Assembly: GCF_000739635.1 (NCBI RefSeq)
Contig: NZ_BATQ01000178.1
Span: forward strand, 1-48,837
Direction: 5' to 3'
DNA length: 48,837 nt
Source of the DNA: Verrucomicrobium sp. BvORR034
GTDB taxonomy: Bacteria > Verrucomicrobiota > Verrucomicrobiia > Verrucomicrobiales > Verrucomicrobiaceae
The notes beneath the pieces were generated by a model. That model had not been told where the DNA came from. It ran no database searches and was given only the letters and a program-made list of their open reading frames with translations. Positions 27,006 through 35,860 of the stretch are shown in pieces. The position numbers were made by a program, and so were the translations under genes. Numbering within the stretch: the first letter of the stretch is position 1; the number at the start of each line of letters is the position of its first letter.

Positions 27006-27590
27006 ATGGGCAGCTCCTACCCCAACTCTTCAAGCAGCAGCGGCGACTCTGATCGTGCGCCTGTGCAGAAGGAGGCTGAGGTTGAGTCCCGCACGTTTGA
27101 TGAAAACCTGGCTCTGCATGCGCTCGCCTTGAAGCAGTATGTTCGATCTCTGCTGCCCGGCTACCATGGAGCGGACGATGTGGCGCAAGAGGCCCTGGTC
27201 AAGATCTGGGAAAAGAAGCACGAGTTCACCTCGGGGACCAACTTCAAGGCCTGGATCTTCACCATCGCGCGGTTCTATGTGATGAACCAGCGCCGCAAGC
27301 TGGCCCGCTCTCCGGTGAGCAATCTGGACGATGAGCTGATGGACCAGATCGACCGCCGGTGGATGGCCGAGGAGATCCGCCAGCCGGAGGAGGAGCTCCA
27401 AGCCCTGCGGCAGTGCATGAGCTCGCTGAACGCCGCCGATCAGCAACTTTTGCACGTCCGCTACGCAACCAAGACCTCCCTCGAGACATATGCGCAGAAC
27501 GAAGGGCTAAGCAGCGGCTCCTTGAAGGCCCGTCTTTTCCGTCTGCGGGAAACGCTCCGGCGCTGCATAGAACTTCGCCTCCAAGCATGA
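27006..27590 (+). CDS. ECF sigma factor of the Rhodopirellula/Verrucomicrobium type
   Basis: The product is 194 residues from the ATG at 27006; a TTG six codons upstream is also open. Region 2 is seen as LKQYVRSLLPGYHGADDVAQEALVKIWEKK followed by FKAWIFTIARFYVMNQRRK. Region 4 is LNAADQQLLHVRYATKTSLETYAQNEGLSSGSLKARLFRLRETLRRC. The stop overlaps the start of the FecR-domain gene (ATGA), so the two are coupled as a sigma/anti-sigma pair. A Ser-rich N-terminal extension of about 30 residues is not part of the fold. Confidence 0.92.
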   Translation: MGSSYPNSSSSSGDSDRAPVQKEAEVESRTFDENLALHALALKQYVRSLLPGYHGADDVAQEALVKIWEKKHEFTSGTNFKAWIFTIARFYVMNQRRKLARSPVSNLDDELMDQIDRRWMAEEIRQPEEELQALRQCMSSLNAADQQLLHVRYATKTSLETYAQNEGLSSGSLKARLFRLRETLRRCIELRLQA

Positions 27591-29041
27591 TGAACAACAC
27601 CCCTCCCCAGGACTCGCCCGACATGGATCGGGCGCTGAATCTCCTCATCGAGGGCGAACTCTCTGCCGAGCAGGCTGCAGTCTTGCAGGAACGCATGAAG
27701 GCCGAGCCAGCGCTGCTGAAGCGCTATCTCGCCCTGGTGAGAATCGATTCATTGCTGCGTGATCGAGGCTGGAAGGATGCGGCGAATGAGCCCACTGCTT
27801 CCATCGTGTCAGTCCCCGCCTCGCGTTGGCGTTCCCCAATCGTCCGACGCACACTGCTTGCAGCGGCGGCATTGGCAGTGCTGCTGCTCGTGGCGGGCCT
27901 GTGGCAAGTCGGTCAAAATCAGCCCCCTGCGGTGGGCGTGGTCCCTTCGGTGAAGTTCTCACCCACCTCGGTCTTTGAGACGGTTGCCCCCCAGAGCACT
28001 GACGATGGGCAGTTGCGGTTCGGCGATGCCGTGGCCATGACGGACGGGTCCGTCTCCATTCGTCTGCCCAGCGGGGTCGAGGCGGTCATCAAGAGCCCAG
28101 CCCGCTTCTCCATCACCGGACAGAACAGCGTCCAGCTCGATAAGGGCTTTGCGTGGTTCCGGGTGCCACCTCAAGCCAAGGGCTTCAGCGTGGAACTGCC
28201 GTGGATGACAGTCGTGGATCTGGGAACGGTCTTCACGACCCAGGTTGAGGACCAGATCCATGAAGTGCGGGTGGATCAAGGCAGGGTGGAAGCCCGGTTG
28301 AAAGGAGCACCGTCCAGTGTGCAATCTCTGACAGCGGGGCAGATGCTGGTGCTGCGTGCTCCGAGTGATCAGCCTCTGGTGCAATCTTCTGCAACGCCAT
28401 CAACTCCCAACTCGCTCGCAGATGAAGGGCAGGTGGTCTTCAAGGAGATGCTCAAGCATGTGCCGGATCAATCGTTCGCTGACCGTCCCCCTCTGACCGG
28501 CACCTGGGAAGTGCTCCGGGGCGTTCCGATGATCCGGGACGGCAAGTTCAGCGCGGGCTCCAACTTCATTCACCTCATGGGGAGGTTTGCGAAGCCGGTG
28601 GAAAAGGATGCCCAGGCGGTGGTGATCCTGTCCTTCAAGTCCGTATCCCCCAAGTCGCTCTTCCACTCCAAGGGCTTCGCCGGCGTCAGCCTCTTTGACC
28701 GTAATGGTGAGATGTTTTTCCTGGGCGACAAGGGTTCAGACTCCTACTCCTGGGAGCTGCTGACCTTTGGGCAGAAGTTCCGCGGCCCTGCGGAGGTTCG
28801 CACTGCCTACAACCTCTCCATCCAGGGGAGCGAGGAAACATTCACCCTGCGCTACCGCCAGCGCACGGGCGAGTTCGACGTCTTCAAAGGCTGGGGCGTG
28901 GAAGGCCTGCCCATCCTCAAAGGACGCACCGATGCCAACATGCGGATCGATGGCGTGCGCATCGCCAACGGTGAAGGCGGCGATTTCTCGTTTGAGAACC
29001 TGCAGGTGACGGTGGTGAAGGATTCAGGGGCTGAGAAGTAG
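27587..29041 (+). CDS. FecR-domain transmembrane anti-sigma protein with lectin-like C-terminus
   Basis: The product is 484 residues starting at the ATG inside the sigma factor stop; the longer open frame upstream lies within the sigma gene. An N-terminal anti-sigma-like helical region (about 12-60, NLLIEGELSAEQ) is followed by a transmembrane helix (about 88-108). A FecR domain follows (about 150-265, SVSIRLPSGVEAVIKSPARF and WMTVVDLGTVFTTQV). Residues about 290-484 form a beta-rich domain resembling concanavalin/LamG folds. In this type the periplasmic part is thought to sense a surface ligand and release the sigma factor. The target genes are unknown; the PATR/GH5 gene converges on it downstream. 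Confidence 0.85.
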   Translation: MMNNTPPQDSPDMDRALNLLIEGELSAEQAAVLQERMKAEPALLKRYLALVRIDSLLRDRGWKDAANEPTASIVSVPASRWRSPIVRRTLLAAAALAVLLLVAGLWQVGQNQPPAVGVVPSVKFSPTSVFETVAPQSTDDGQLRFGDAVAMTDGSVSIRLPSGVEAVIKSPARFSITGQNSVQLDKGFAWFRVPPQAKGFSVELPWMTVVDLGTVFTTQVEDQIHEVRVDQGRVEARLKGAPSSVQSLTAGQMLVLRAPSDQPLVQSSATPSTPNSLADEGQVVFKEMLKHVPDQSFADRPPLTGTWEVLRGVPMIRDGKFSAGSNFIHLMGRFAKPVEKDAQAVVILSFKSVSPKSLFHSKGFAGVSLFDRNGEMFFLGDKGSDSYSWELLTFGQKFRGPAEVRTAYNLSIQGSEETFTLRYRQRTGEFDVFKGWGVEGLPILKGRTDANMRIDGVRIANGEGGDFSFENLQVTVVKDSGAEK

Positions 29042-29127
29042 GAGTGGGCTTCTCCCGGAAACGCGATACTGCAGGAGCGCCGCGTCTCATAGGATCACGA
29101 TAACACAGCGGAGATTTCACAGCATAC

Positions 29128-29159
29128 AGGAGGCGGGGGTTCCCAGCCCCGCTCAGTCG
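29128..29159 (+). repeat. 32-nt dispersed repeat, second copy
   Basis: It matches the reverse complement of 11758-11789 with a single difference. It starts about 85 bp after the FecR-domain stop. Confidence 0.85.
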
Positions 29160-29303
29160 CGGGGTGACTGAGGCGGCATGCGGTTTGATGAACCAACGGC
29201 GAACGTGAGTCTGCCGCTTCGGTCACCAGCGGGACCGGAGATCCCCCCTCCCTTACCGGCTGGAGGTGTATGAATGAATGTAGAAGAGCCGTCTCGGCTC
29301 TTG

Positions 29304-29356
29304 GGTGCGCTGGGTGATTCGAGGAACAAGAACCGGGACGGTTTTACTACAGTGCT
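29304..29356 (+). repeat. Direct repeat with AACCG-GGA-CGGTT palindrome, copy 1
   Basis: The 39 bases 29318-29356 match 29748-29786 with four differences, and weaker similarity extends upstream. The core AACCGGGACGGTT is a short hairpin. Copies 1 and 2 lie in direct orientation around the 274-bp inverted-repeat element. Confidence 0.75.
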
Positions 29357-29436
29357 TGCGCTGAAAAGTAGTCACAGGCTTCAGGCTGTTCAGTCGCGCT
29401 TCTCCTGAGCTTTGGCCGCCAATCTCGCATTTTCTC

Positions 29437-29710
29437 CACGCCAACGGCGTGATACAAAATAGCCCAGGGTCAGACCGCGAAGCGGTCGCCGCCCTGGGTA
29501 TCGACAGGAAAGTCTCGGAACTCCAAGGGAGTTCAACAAACTGCCCAAATCACCCGAAGGCCGCTGAACTGCATGCGGTGGACACCTCAGGGATACTGCC
29601 ACGATTTGTAGAACTCGCTTCGGAGTTCGGGTCAAACCGCCCGTGTACCCAGGGTGGCGGCTCGTGCCTGGCCTGACCCTGGGCTACATTGTTTGACGCC
29701 TTTGGCGTCA
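29437..29710. repeat. 274-bp imperfect inverted-repeat element
   Basis: The left arm is hairpin CACGCC-AAC-GGCGTG (29437-29451), then TAGCCCAGGGTCAG, then a closing CCCTGGGTA (29492-29500). The right arm is the mirror image: CCCAGGGTGGCGG from about 29648, CTGACCCTGGGCTA (29673-29686) and hairpin TGACGCC-TTT-GGCGTCA (29694-29710). Left CCCAGGG and CCCTGGG also pair within the arm around GACCGC-GAA-GCGGTC. This is typical of a small non-autonomous palindromic element. Confidence 0.75.
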
Positions 29711-29736
29711 GGCTGCTGGAATGAGGCGACGACAAG

Positions 29737-29786
29737 GTGCTTGGTGGTTCGATGAACAAAAACCGGGACGGTTCTTCTACAGTGCT
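29737..29786 (+). repeat. Direct repeat with AACCG-GGA-CGGTT palindrome, copy 2
   Basis: This is the second copy of the repeat at 29304-29356, about 430 bp away, ending 40 bp before the stop codon of the PATR/GH5 gene. Confidence 0.75.
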
Positions 29787-29825
29787 GGTGCCGAAATTTT
29801 CGTCCCGGGCGACCACTCCTCTTCC

Positions 29826-32800
29826 TCACCGCAACTTCCCATGCAGCTCAAACTTCTTCCCGGCGAGCGCCTCCTTGGCGGGTTGGCCCCAAACGGGCGT
29901 GGGCGTATAGTTCCAGTCCACAAGCATGCGGGGGCTGGCGCTGGGGTGGAAGCACCAGCCGGTCCAGTTCAACCGATGCTTCTGGATCAGCCCCAAAATG
30001 TCGGGCACCCAGGTCTCAGCATTCTCCTGCATCTCATGCGGCATGAAGTCCATCTTCTTGGCATCGGCACCCACTTCTCCCAACAGGATGGGATACTTCT
30101 CCGCGGCATCAAGCAGGTACTTCTGCCACCCGCGCTTCCAGGGATAAATATGACAGGCATAGATGATGCCCTGGCCACCTTCGTCTTTGAGGCCGAATCC
30201 ATTGATGATGCCATCCAGCTGATAGGCGTAGTCCAGACCTCCTACGAGCACCATGTTCTTGGCCCCGGTAGAGCGCACGGCGTCCAGCATGGCCTGCATG
30301 CCGGGTGACTGGAAACCATGCTTGTTGTGCAGCTTCTCCTCGGGAGTGAGGAAAGCATCCTCATCGCCGTCTTTGCGTTTCTCTTCCACGAACCCGCCAT
30401 CGCGCCAGACCTCCCAGGTGACGCCGTGAGGCTCGTTCATCAGGTCAAAAATCAAGGCGGGATGGTTTTTGTAGCGCTCAGCCGCATCCTTCCAGAAGTC
30501 CAGGAACTCCTTCCGCGGTGCGCGGTAGCGGTGCAAATCCAGCACCACATACGCGCCACGATTTGACGCCAGCGTGATGACTTGATCTACGACCGCACGA
30601 TAGGCTTTGCCACCGTCTTCGAGGTCTTTGCCAAACCAGTAGTCGTCTTTGATGGGCAGGCGGATCACGTTGCCCTTCCATTCATCAATTGCCACCACCA
30701 CGGACTTGTACACCTGCTCTCCGCGCAGGCTCCACTCCAGGCTGGGCACGTTCAGGCCCTGGAGCCAGACTTCCTTGCCTCCGTCCACCGTGACAATGCG
30801 GTTGCCCTCGGCACGGATCGCCGGGGGCCACTTGGCCTGGTTGGGCTCTTCAAGGGGCACACGAGATTTCTCCGCCAGGATCTCGCGCTCCTTTTGCTTG
30901 GCGAGGAGCACATTGGCATCGGTAGGCTTGAGCAGGATGTTATCGAGGTCAAAGCTGCCGCTCTTCACTTCAAACAACGCGGGCATGACCACTACGGATA
31001 CCGCTTCTGCGGGCACCAGGAACTCGGTCCGTTTTTCGACCCAGCCATCTGTGTCCTTTTGAGAATACGGCGGGGCGGGCTTGCTTGGCAGCGTCTTGCC
31101 GTCAGCGCCTTTGAACTCCAGCATGATGCGCGCATCAAACCAGGGCTTGGGGCCTTTCTTCAATCCGGTGATGCGTTGCTTCCAGGTCATCTCCAGGGCC
31201 GCCGCGCCTTCCGGCACCGGACAGTCGCGAAAGAGAAGCACGGTTTTGCCTGGCGTGAGACTGGTAAGGCGGATGAAGCGGTTCCCATCGCTCTCTTCCT
31301 TCTCCCAGGAGATGCCGCCGCCTTTGCCCCAGCCTTCGGGCGAATCCTTCTTTTTGTTCTCAGTCTCAAAGTTGCCGTTGCTGAGGAGGGTGCCTTCCTT
31401 GGCCAGCAAAGCCGCCGCCTGCTCACGACGTTTTGCCGCGACCTTGGCATCCATCTCCGCCTTCTTGGCGGCCCGTTCAGCATCGGCCTTCTTCAGCGCC
31501 TCAATCTGCTCCGGGTTCAATGGAACAACACGAATCTCGGCGAAATCGAGACGTCCCGACTCCGTCTGGAAGAGGCTGGGCATCATCTGCAGGGCCGCGA
31601 CGCCCTCTGGCACCATGTAAGTGCGACTGATCTCTGTCCACTCCGCCGCCCTGGTGGAGAAGACAATGGGGGATGGCGTGGGTTTCACCTGCTCCCGCGC
31701 CTGGTTCAGGAAATGAAACATGGCCCGTGCATCATTCCAGCTCTGCTTGCCCTTCTTGACGTCTGCGGTGCGATACTTGAAAGCCACTTCGATCCCCAGC
31801 ACGCCTGCCGGGATGGGGACTTCACGATAGGCAGAGAGCATCTTGCCGGACTCAGTGGCAGTGATGCGGAAAAATGGCTTGCCTGCCTCATCCTTCTCCC
31901 AGGAAAGACCTGTGCCCTTGCCCCAGCCATCCGGCCAGGAGTCGCCATCGGCATCGAGCGTGAAGTCGCCATTGCTAACGAGATTTGTCTTCGGCGCAGG
32001 TTCCTGGGCGTTCACGCCCATCACGCCCACACACATGAATGCAAGAAGCGCGGCGCACCACGCAGGTTGCCAGGAAGACCGCGTCCCCCTGGGCCGGCTC
32101 CGGCGAAAGGCGGCGGCAATCAAGGCCGCAAACGCCATCAAGGCCCGCGATGGCTCAGGAACCGCGGCGATGGAGATGGTGCCCTGCGAGTGCAGTTGGG
32201 AAGTGTCCCACGCCAGACCCATGCCCGCCAGGAGACCGTCCACACTGGAGCTGAAAGCGAAGCTCCCGGAGGTCCCGGAGACCTGCGACCAGTCGATCAG
32301 CTTCCAGGTATCCCCCACCGCCCAGGCGGTCATGGTATCGGCCGCGTCCACATGCAATGCCGCACCGGAAGCGATATCCACAAGGCCCTGACCGGTGCCG
32401 AAGAGCAGCAGGTCTGCATCCACCCCCACGATGTTATTTCCCAATCCATCGCCGCTGCCGCCAAAGAGGTCAAACTCCAGCCGGGAGGTGGAGCTAAAGG
32501 TGATGGTGTCCCCGCGCAGTTCGAAATCTGCTGCCGCAGGCGTGGGCAAGGTGGAATCGCCCACATCCAGCAAGCCGTGAAAAGTCAGGCTCTTGCCCGC
32601 AGCGGCGACCACGCGCCCCGTGCCTCCCAGAGTGGCCCCCGCACTCACGGTGAGGTTGCCCAACCCGGTGCCGGAACCCGTAGTGTTGTTCACCAGCAGG
32701 CGGCCTTGGTCCACCGTGGTGGCACCTGTGTAGGTGCTGTCGCCTTTGAGCGCGAGGGTGCCAGCCCCGGTCTTGTTCAAGCCTCCGGCAGCAGTGGCAT

Positions 32801-35066
32801 CCGTGAGGGAGGTTTCCACCGTGAGGTCGGCGGCGGCCGCACCATCGCCGATGTTGAAGGTGCGGGTGCCGTCGAGGCGTACCACCCCCTGATTGGCATC
32901 TGCAGCATTCGAAGTGGCGATCTTCACCGTCTCCTGGTTGCTGGTATTGCCGTTGAACGTGATGTCTCCGCCCAGCGTCAACTGGGCCCCTTTGTTGGTG
33001 GCATTGCTGTTCACGATAATGGCGGTGTAGGCACCAGAAGCAACGTTGTTGATGATCAGTTCCTTCAAGGAGGTGAGGCCGGTAAAGGTGGAGGTGCTGG
33101 AGGACTCCTTGGCGCGCAGCACTCCGCCGGACAGCGTGGTGGTGCCCAGCACGGTGATATCTCCTCCCGCATTCATGCCCAGCTCACCGTTGGTGAGGGT
33201 GGCATTGCCGTTGATGTTGAAAGTGGCATTGCTGCCGTGGTTGCCGAAGGAGCCGCCGTTCATGGTGAAGTTGTTGATCGTCTCGGTGTGGTTGTTGTTG
33301 CCGCTGCTTGAAGTGCTGTCCATCCAGAAAGTACCGGCGTTAATGGTGACACTGGCGGTGTCTGCGATGGCATTGCTGTTCTTGAGCAGGGTGCCGCCGT
33401 TCATCACCAAATCGGTCGTGAGACCGGTATTGGCCACGGATTTGTTGAGGCGAAGGATGCCGCTGTTCAAAGTGGTGGTGCCCGTGTAGGTGTTAGCCTC
33501 AGAACCGCCCAGCACAATCTGCCCGGTGCCGCCAAAGGTGACCCCCTTGCCGCCATCATTGGTGATGACGCTGTTGATCTGGAGAGGGGCGTTCGTATTG
33601 CTGTTGTTGACGCCGTTGGTGAAGGCCAGGATGACACCCTCCTGACCATTGAGGTCCAGGGTGGCCACGCTGAGGAGCATCACATCCGTTGCTGCGGCGG
33701 TGGTGACCGCTTGATTGGCGAAGATCACGCCGCTGTGAACCCGCAGGGTGGCACCAGCACCGGAGATGGTGACGCCAGTGTTGGTTCCTGCACCTGTGAG
33801 ATTGAACGACAGCGAGTTGATCGAGGTCACACCGGCCCCGAGAGTTATGTCCTGCGAGGCACTCCCCGAGGTGCGGGTGTACAGCACGTTGTCCTGCTGG
33901 GTCTGGCCGCTGACGATGGCGGCGGTGTATTCTGTGCTCGTGTTCAACAACCGCACACCCTTGTCGTCATCATAGGTGACCAGCCCCGTTCCAGAACCTC
34001 CCGTGGTGGTGGCACCGTACACGCCTTTCAGGATGCCAACGGTAGATGACCCCACCGCCCCGCTGCCAGCGAGATCAGGAGTTTCATCGAGCATGAGGTT
34101 CGAGGAGTCCGCCACGAGGTCTGCTGCAACGTTCACTCCGAGATTCTGCCCCCGGACCAGCAAGGTGCTGCCCGCCTCCCGCACCAGCGTGCCTGCAGTG
34201 AGCCGCGTATTCTTGGCCGCATTCGGAGTGAGGGTCACGACGGCGTAGCCCTCCTCCGCAGTGAGGGCATCGGTGATGGTGTCGTTTGAGTTCGCTCCGG
34301 CATTTCCTGAGACGGTCAGGAGGACGCCATCACTGCGACCGACTCCGTTCAAGGTCACACTTTTTGCCCGGGTGACGCCCGTGTTTCCACTGGTGCTACT
34401 GTTGAATCGAAGGGTGGTCTGGCTGCCCCCATTGAACTTCACCAGGAAATCAGAATTGGCGGAACTACCGGCAGCACCGTTCAGGGAGAAGGTGCCGGAG
34501 AGAATCGTGGTGGAACCTTCATAGGTATTGGCACCGGAGAAGTTCAGCGTTCCACCGTTGGCGATGATGCCTCCGTTTGATATCGCATTGACGAACCCCA
34601 GCGTGCGGCTTGCTCCCACCGTGAAATTGCGGACCACGCCGCCGAGGTCGATGTTAAGAGCCTCGTTCGTACCGGTGGATCCAAAGAGGATGGTCGCACT
34701 GGCACCGGCGGTGTGCACGATGTCCCCTCCGAGCTTGAAAGTGCGATTCCCTCCCGTTCCCCGTAGCGTGATCCCTGAGTTGCCCGTGTAGTTGAAGGTC
34801 AACCCATAGCCCGGTGCCAGATCCGAGTTCACAGTAATCGTCTGTCCACCCGCCACCGCAAGCGAACTGTGCCACACTCCATTGATGGTGCTGCCCGCCC
34901 AGTTGCTCGTGTCGGAGTAAGAGTACGTGCCACCGGCAGTCGGGCTCCAGCCCGTCGTGGCCTGACCGCGAGCTGTAACAGCCCATGCTGACACCACCAA
35001 GGTCAGCGGAATCCCCAGAGCACGGATCAGCGTCCGGCGGCGCATATCATTGGTCTTGCTGTTCAT
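29826..35066 (-). CDS. Autotransporter-repeat protein with internal PEP-CTERM signal fused to a GH5 glycosidase
   Basis: The product is 1746 residues in one open frame. It has a signal peptide (about 1-35, ending ARGQA). Residues about 40-960 are Gly/Thr/Asn/Leu-rich with autotransporter-associated beta-strand repeats (GGLNKTGAGTLALKGDSTYTG is the clearest). Residues 969-973 are VPEPS, followed by a short hydrophobic stretch and RRSRPR, a textbook PEP-CTERM sorting signal that normally ends a protein. A second signal-like segment follows at once (CAALLAFMCVGVMGVNAQ, cut near 1021/1022). Two related beta domains follow (LVSNGDF and LLSNGNF starts), separated by a Lys/Glu/Ala-rich helix. Last is a GH5 catalytic domain (about 1430-1740) with Glu1545 in NEPHG and Glu1664 in GEVGAD. 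GH5 enzymes cleave beta-1,4 glucans or mannans. An operator-like inverted repeat lies about 105 bp upstream. Confidence 0.85.
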   Translation of the reverse strand: MNSKTNDMRRRTLIRALGIPLTLVVSAWAVTARGQATTGWSPTAGGTYSYSDTSNWAGSTINGVWHSSLAVAGGQTITVNSDLAPGYGLTFNYTGNSGITLRGTGGNRTFKLGGDIVHTAGASATILFGSTGTNEALNIDLGGVVRNFTVGASRTLGFVNAISNGGIIANGGTLNFSGANTYEGSTTILSGTFSLNGAAGSSANSDFLVKFNGGSQTTLRFNSSTSGNTGVTRAKSVTLNGVGRSDGVLLTVSGNAGANSNDTITDALTAEEGYAVVTLTPNAAKNTRLTAGTLVREAGSTLLVRGQNLGVNVAADLVADSSNLMLDETPDLAGSGAVGSSTVGILKGVYGATTTGGSGTGLVTYDDDKGVRLLNTSTEYTAAIVSGQTQQDNVLYTRTSGSASQDITLGAGVTSINSLSFNLTGAGTNTGVTISGAGATLRVHSGVIFANQAVTTAAATDVMLLSVATLDLNGQEGVILAFTNGVNNSNTNAPLQINSVITNDGGKGVTFGGTGQIVLGGSEANTYTGTTTLNSGILRLNKSVANTGLTTDLVMNGGTLLKNSNAIADTASVTINAGTFWMDSTSSSGNNNHTETINNFTMNGGSFGNHGSNATFNINGNATLTNGELGMNAGGDITVLGTTTLSGGVLRAKESSSTSTFTGLTSLKELIINNVASGAYTAIIVNSNATNKGAQLTLGGDITFNGNTSNQETVKIATSNAADANQGVVRLDGTRTFNIGDGAAAADLTVETSLTDATAAGGLNKTGAGTLALKGDSTYTGATTVDQGRLLVNNTTGSGTGLGNLTVSAGATLGGTGRVVAAAGKSLTFHGLLDVGDSTLPTPAAADFELRGDTITFSSTSRLEFDLFGGSGDGLGNNIVGVDADLLLFGTGQGLVDIASGAALHVDAADTMTAWAVGDTWKLIDWSQVSGTSGSFAFSSSVDGLLAGMGLAWDTSQLHSQGTISIAAVPEPSRALMAFAALIAAAFRRSRPRGTRSSWQPAWCAALLAFMCVGVMGVNAQEPAPKTNLVSNGDFTLDADGDSWPDGWGKGTGLSWEKDEAGKPFFRITATESGKMLSAYREVPIPAGVLGIEVAFKYRTADVKKGKQSWNDARAMFHFLNQAREQVKPTPSPIVFSTRAAEWTEISRTYMVPEGVAALQMMPSLFQTESGRLDFAEIRVVPLNPEQIEALKKADAERAAKKAEMDAKVAAKRREQAAALLAKEGTLLSNGNFETENKKKDSPEGWGKGGGISWEKEESDGNRFIRLTSLTPGKTVLLFRDCPVPEGAAALEMTWKQRITGLKKGPKPWFDARIMLEFKGADGKTLPSKPAPPYSQKDTDGWVEKRTEFLVPAEAVSVVVMPALFEVKSGSFDLDNILLKPTDANVLLAKQKEREILAEKSRVPLEEPNQAKWPPAIRAEGNRIVTVDGGKEVWLQGLNVPSLEWSLRGEQVYKSVVVAIDEWKGNVIRLPIKDDYWFGKDLEDGGKAYRAVVDQVITLASNRGAYVVLDLHRYRAPRKEFLDFWKDAAERYKNHPALIFDLMNEPHGVTWEVWRDGGFVEEKRKDGDEDAFLTPEEKLHNKHGFQSPGMQAMLDAVRSTGAKNMVLVGGLDYAYQLDGIINGFGLKDEGGQGIIYACHIYPWKRGWQKYLLDAAEKYPILLGEVGADAKKMDFMPHEMQENAETWVPDILGLIQKHRLNWTGWCFHPSASPRMLVDWNYTPTPVWGQPAKEALAGKKFELHGKLR

Positions 35067-35162
35067 GGATGACGTGAGGAAGTGCGAAAGAAGGAGCGAT
35101 TGCTTCCACCCATGGGGATCAGGCAGAGACGGTTTAAAATTACCTTCCGGCAGGCGAACTGA

Positions 35163-35182
35163 CTACCTAGCCAATCGGCTAA
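35163..35182 (-). promoter_or_regulatory. Putative regulator site upstream of the PATR/GH5 gene
   Basis: On the plus strand CTACCTAGCCA, then GGCTAA four bases after TAGCC, giving inverted repeat TAGCC-AATC-GGCTA (35168-35181). The same block occurs at 41534-41553. It lies about 100 bp ahead of the start at 35066 and just after the cassette's last gene. A NarL-type regulator is encoded nearby. Confidence 0.6.
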
Positions 35183-35197
35183 ACCTTGATGTCATGC

Positions 35198-35860
35198 TCA
35201 CGGACGGAACACACGGGCACGACCGGTGACGGGATCCACCTGCACGGTGCCAAAGTTATAGGGGATGCCGGTTTCAGGATTTAACGGTTCATGCTGCGAG
35301 AAAAAGGTCATGAACCAGTTGCCCTCGGGCGGATCGATCGGGCCGAGGTTGGTGCCACCACTGGGGCGGAAGACAAATCCCAGGCCATCTGATTCAGTCG
35401 TTTGGCCCGGCAGCGTTTCCTTGGTGAGAAAAAGTCCGGATCGGTTGGGATTGCCGTAGTCGAACAAGGTGGAACTCTCTCCATCAGCGGCAATGATGAT
35501 CGACTCCGGCAGATACCGCACATCCCCCTGTGGTCTGCCCTGGCCGGCGGCACCCGGCTCCATGACGAAAGTGCGAAAGGCACGGAACTGGAGATCCTGT
35601 GTGGAGGTATCCGCTGCAATCTTGTAGAAGCGCACCTCCACCTCGCAGTTGCGCGTCATGGCAAGCTGCCGGGCCGCGTTCAGTTCATCCATGATCATGG
35701 TCGTCGCGCGATTCAGGCTGGATGCTCGCAGCACGGACATCCCCAGCGGTGCCGCCACGGCCAGGAGGACGGCCACGATCACGCAGACAAAGAGCAACTC
35801 CACCAGGGTGAAAGCGGCGCAACGCCTGTGGGGCTTGAGTTGATGATGGACTCGATTCAT
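35198..35860 (-). CDS. Verru_Chthon cassette protein D (pseudopilin)
   Basis: The product is 220 residues. The type IV prepilin N-terminus reads CAAFTLVELLFVCVIVAVLLAVAAP, with cleavage expected before Phe and Glu at mature position 5; the usual Gly at -1 is Ala here. The hydrophobic helix is followed by a GspH-like globular domain. It is the last gene of the four-gene cassette, its ATG overlapping the stop of protein A (ATGA). It should be inserted in the inner membrane, processed by a prepilin peptidase and assembled into a pseudopilus-like structure. Name given from the four-gene context. Confidence 0.85.
   Translation of the reverse strand: MNRVHHQLKPHRRCAAFTLVELLFVCVIVAVLLAVAAPLGMSVLRASSLNRATTMIMDELNAARQLAMTRNCEVEVRFYKIAADTSTQDLQFRAFRTFVMEPGAAGQGRPQGDVRYLPESIIIAADGESSTLFDYGNPNRSGLFLTKETLPGQTTESDGLGFVFRPSGGTNLGPIDPPEGNWFMTFFSQHEPLNPETGIPYNFGTVQVDPVTGRARVFRP

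Larger units (their letters stand above)
29042..29825. other. Gene-free repeat island, about 780 bp
   Basis: This is convergent intergenic DNA between the FecR-domain gene and the giant PATR/GH5 gene. It is occupied by a 32-nt dispersed repeat, direct repeats near 29304 and 29737, several perfect hairpins and a 274-bp inverted-repeat element. No coding frame is convincing. Confidence 0.75.

Noticed and set aside
30582-33311. A 909-codon plus-strand open frame opposite the PATR/GH5 gene
   Set aside because: It is a shadow of the repeat-rich gene; the catalytic GH5 motifs, PATR repeats and signal peptide are all in the minus frame.
35163-35182. Sigma-54 promoter as explanation of the shared motif
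   Set aside because: There is no GG-N10-GC spacing. The palindromic TAGCC-N4-GGCTA suits a dimeric regulator better.
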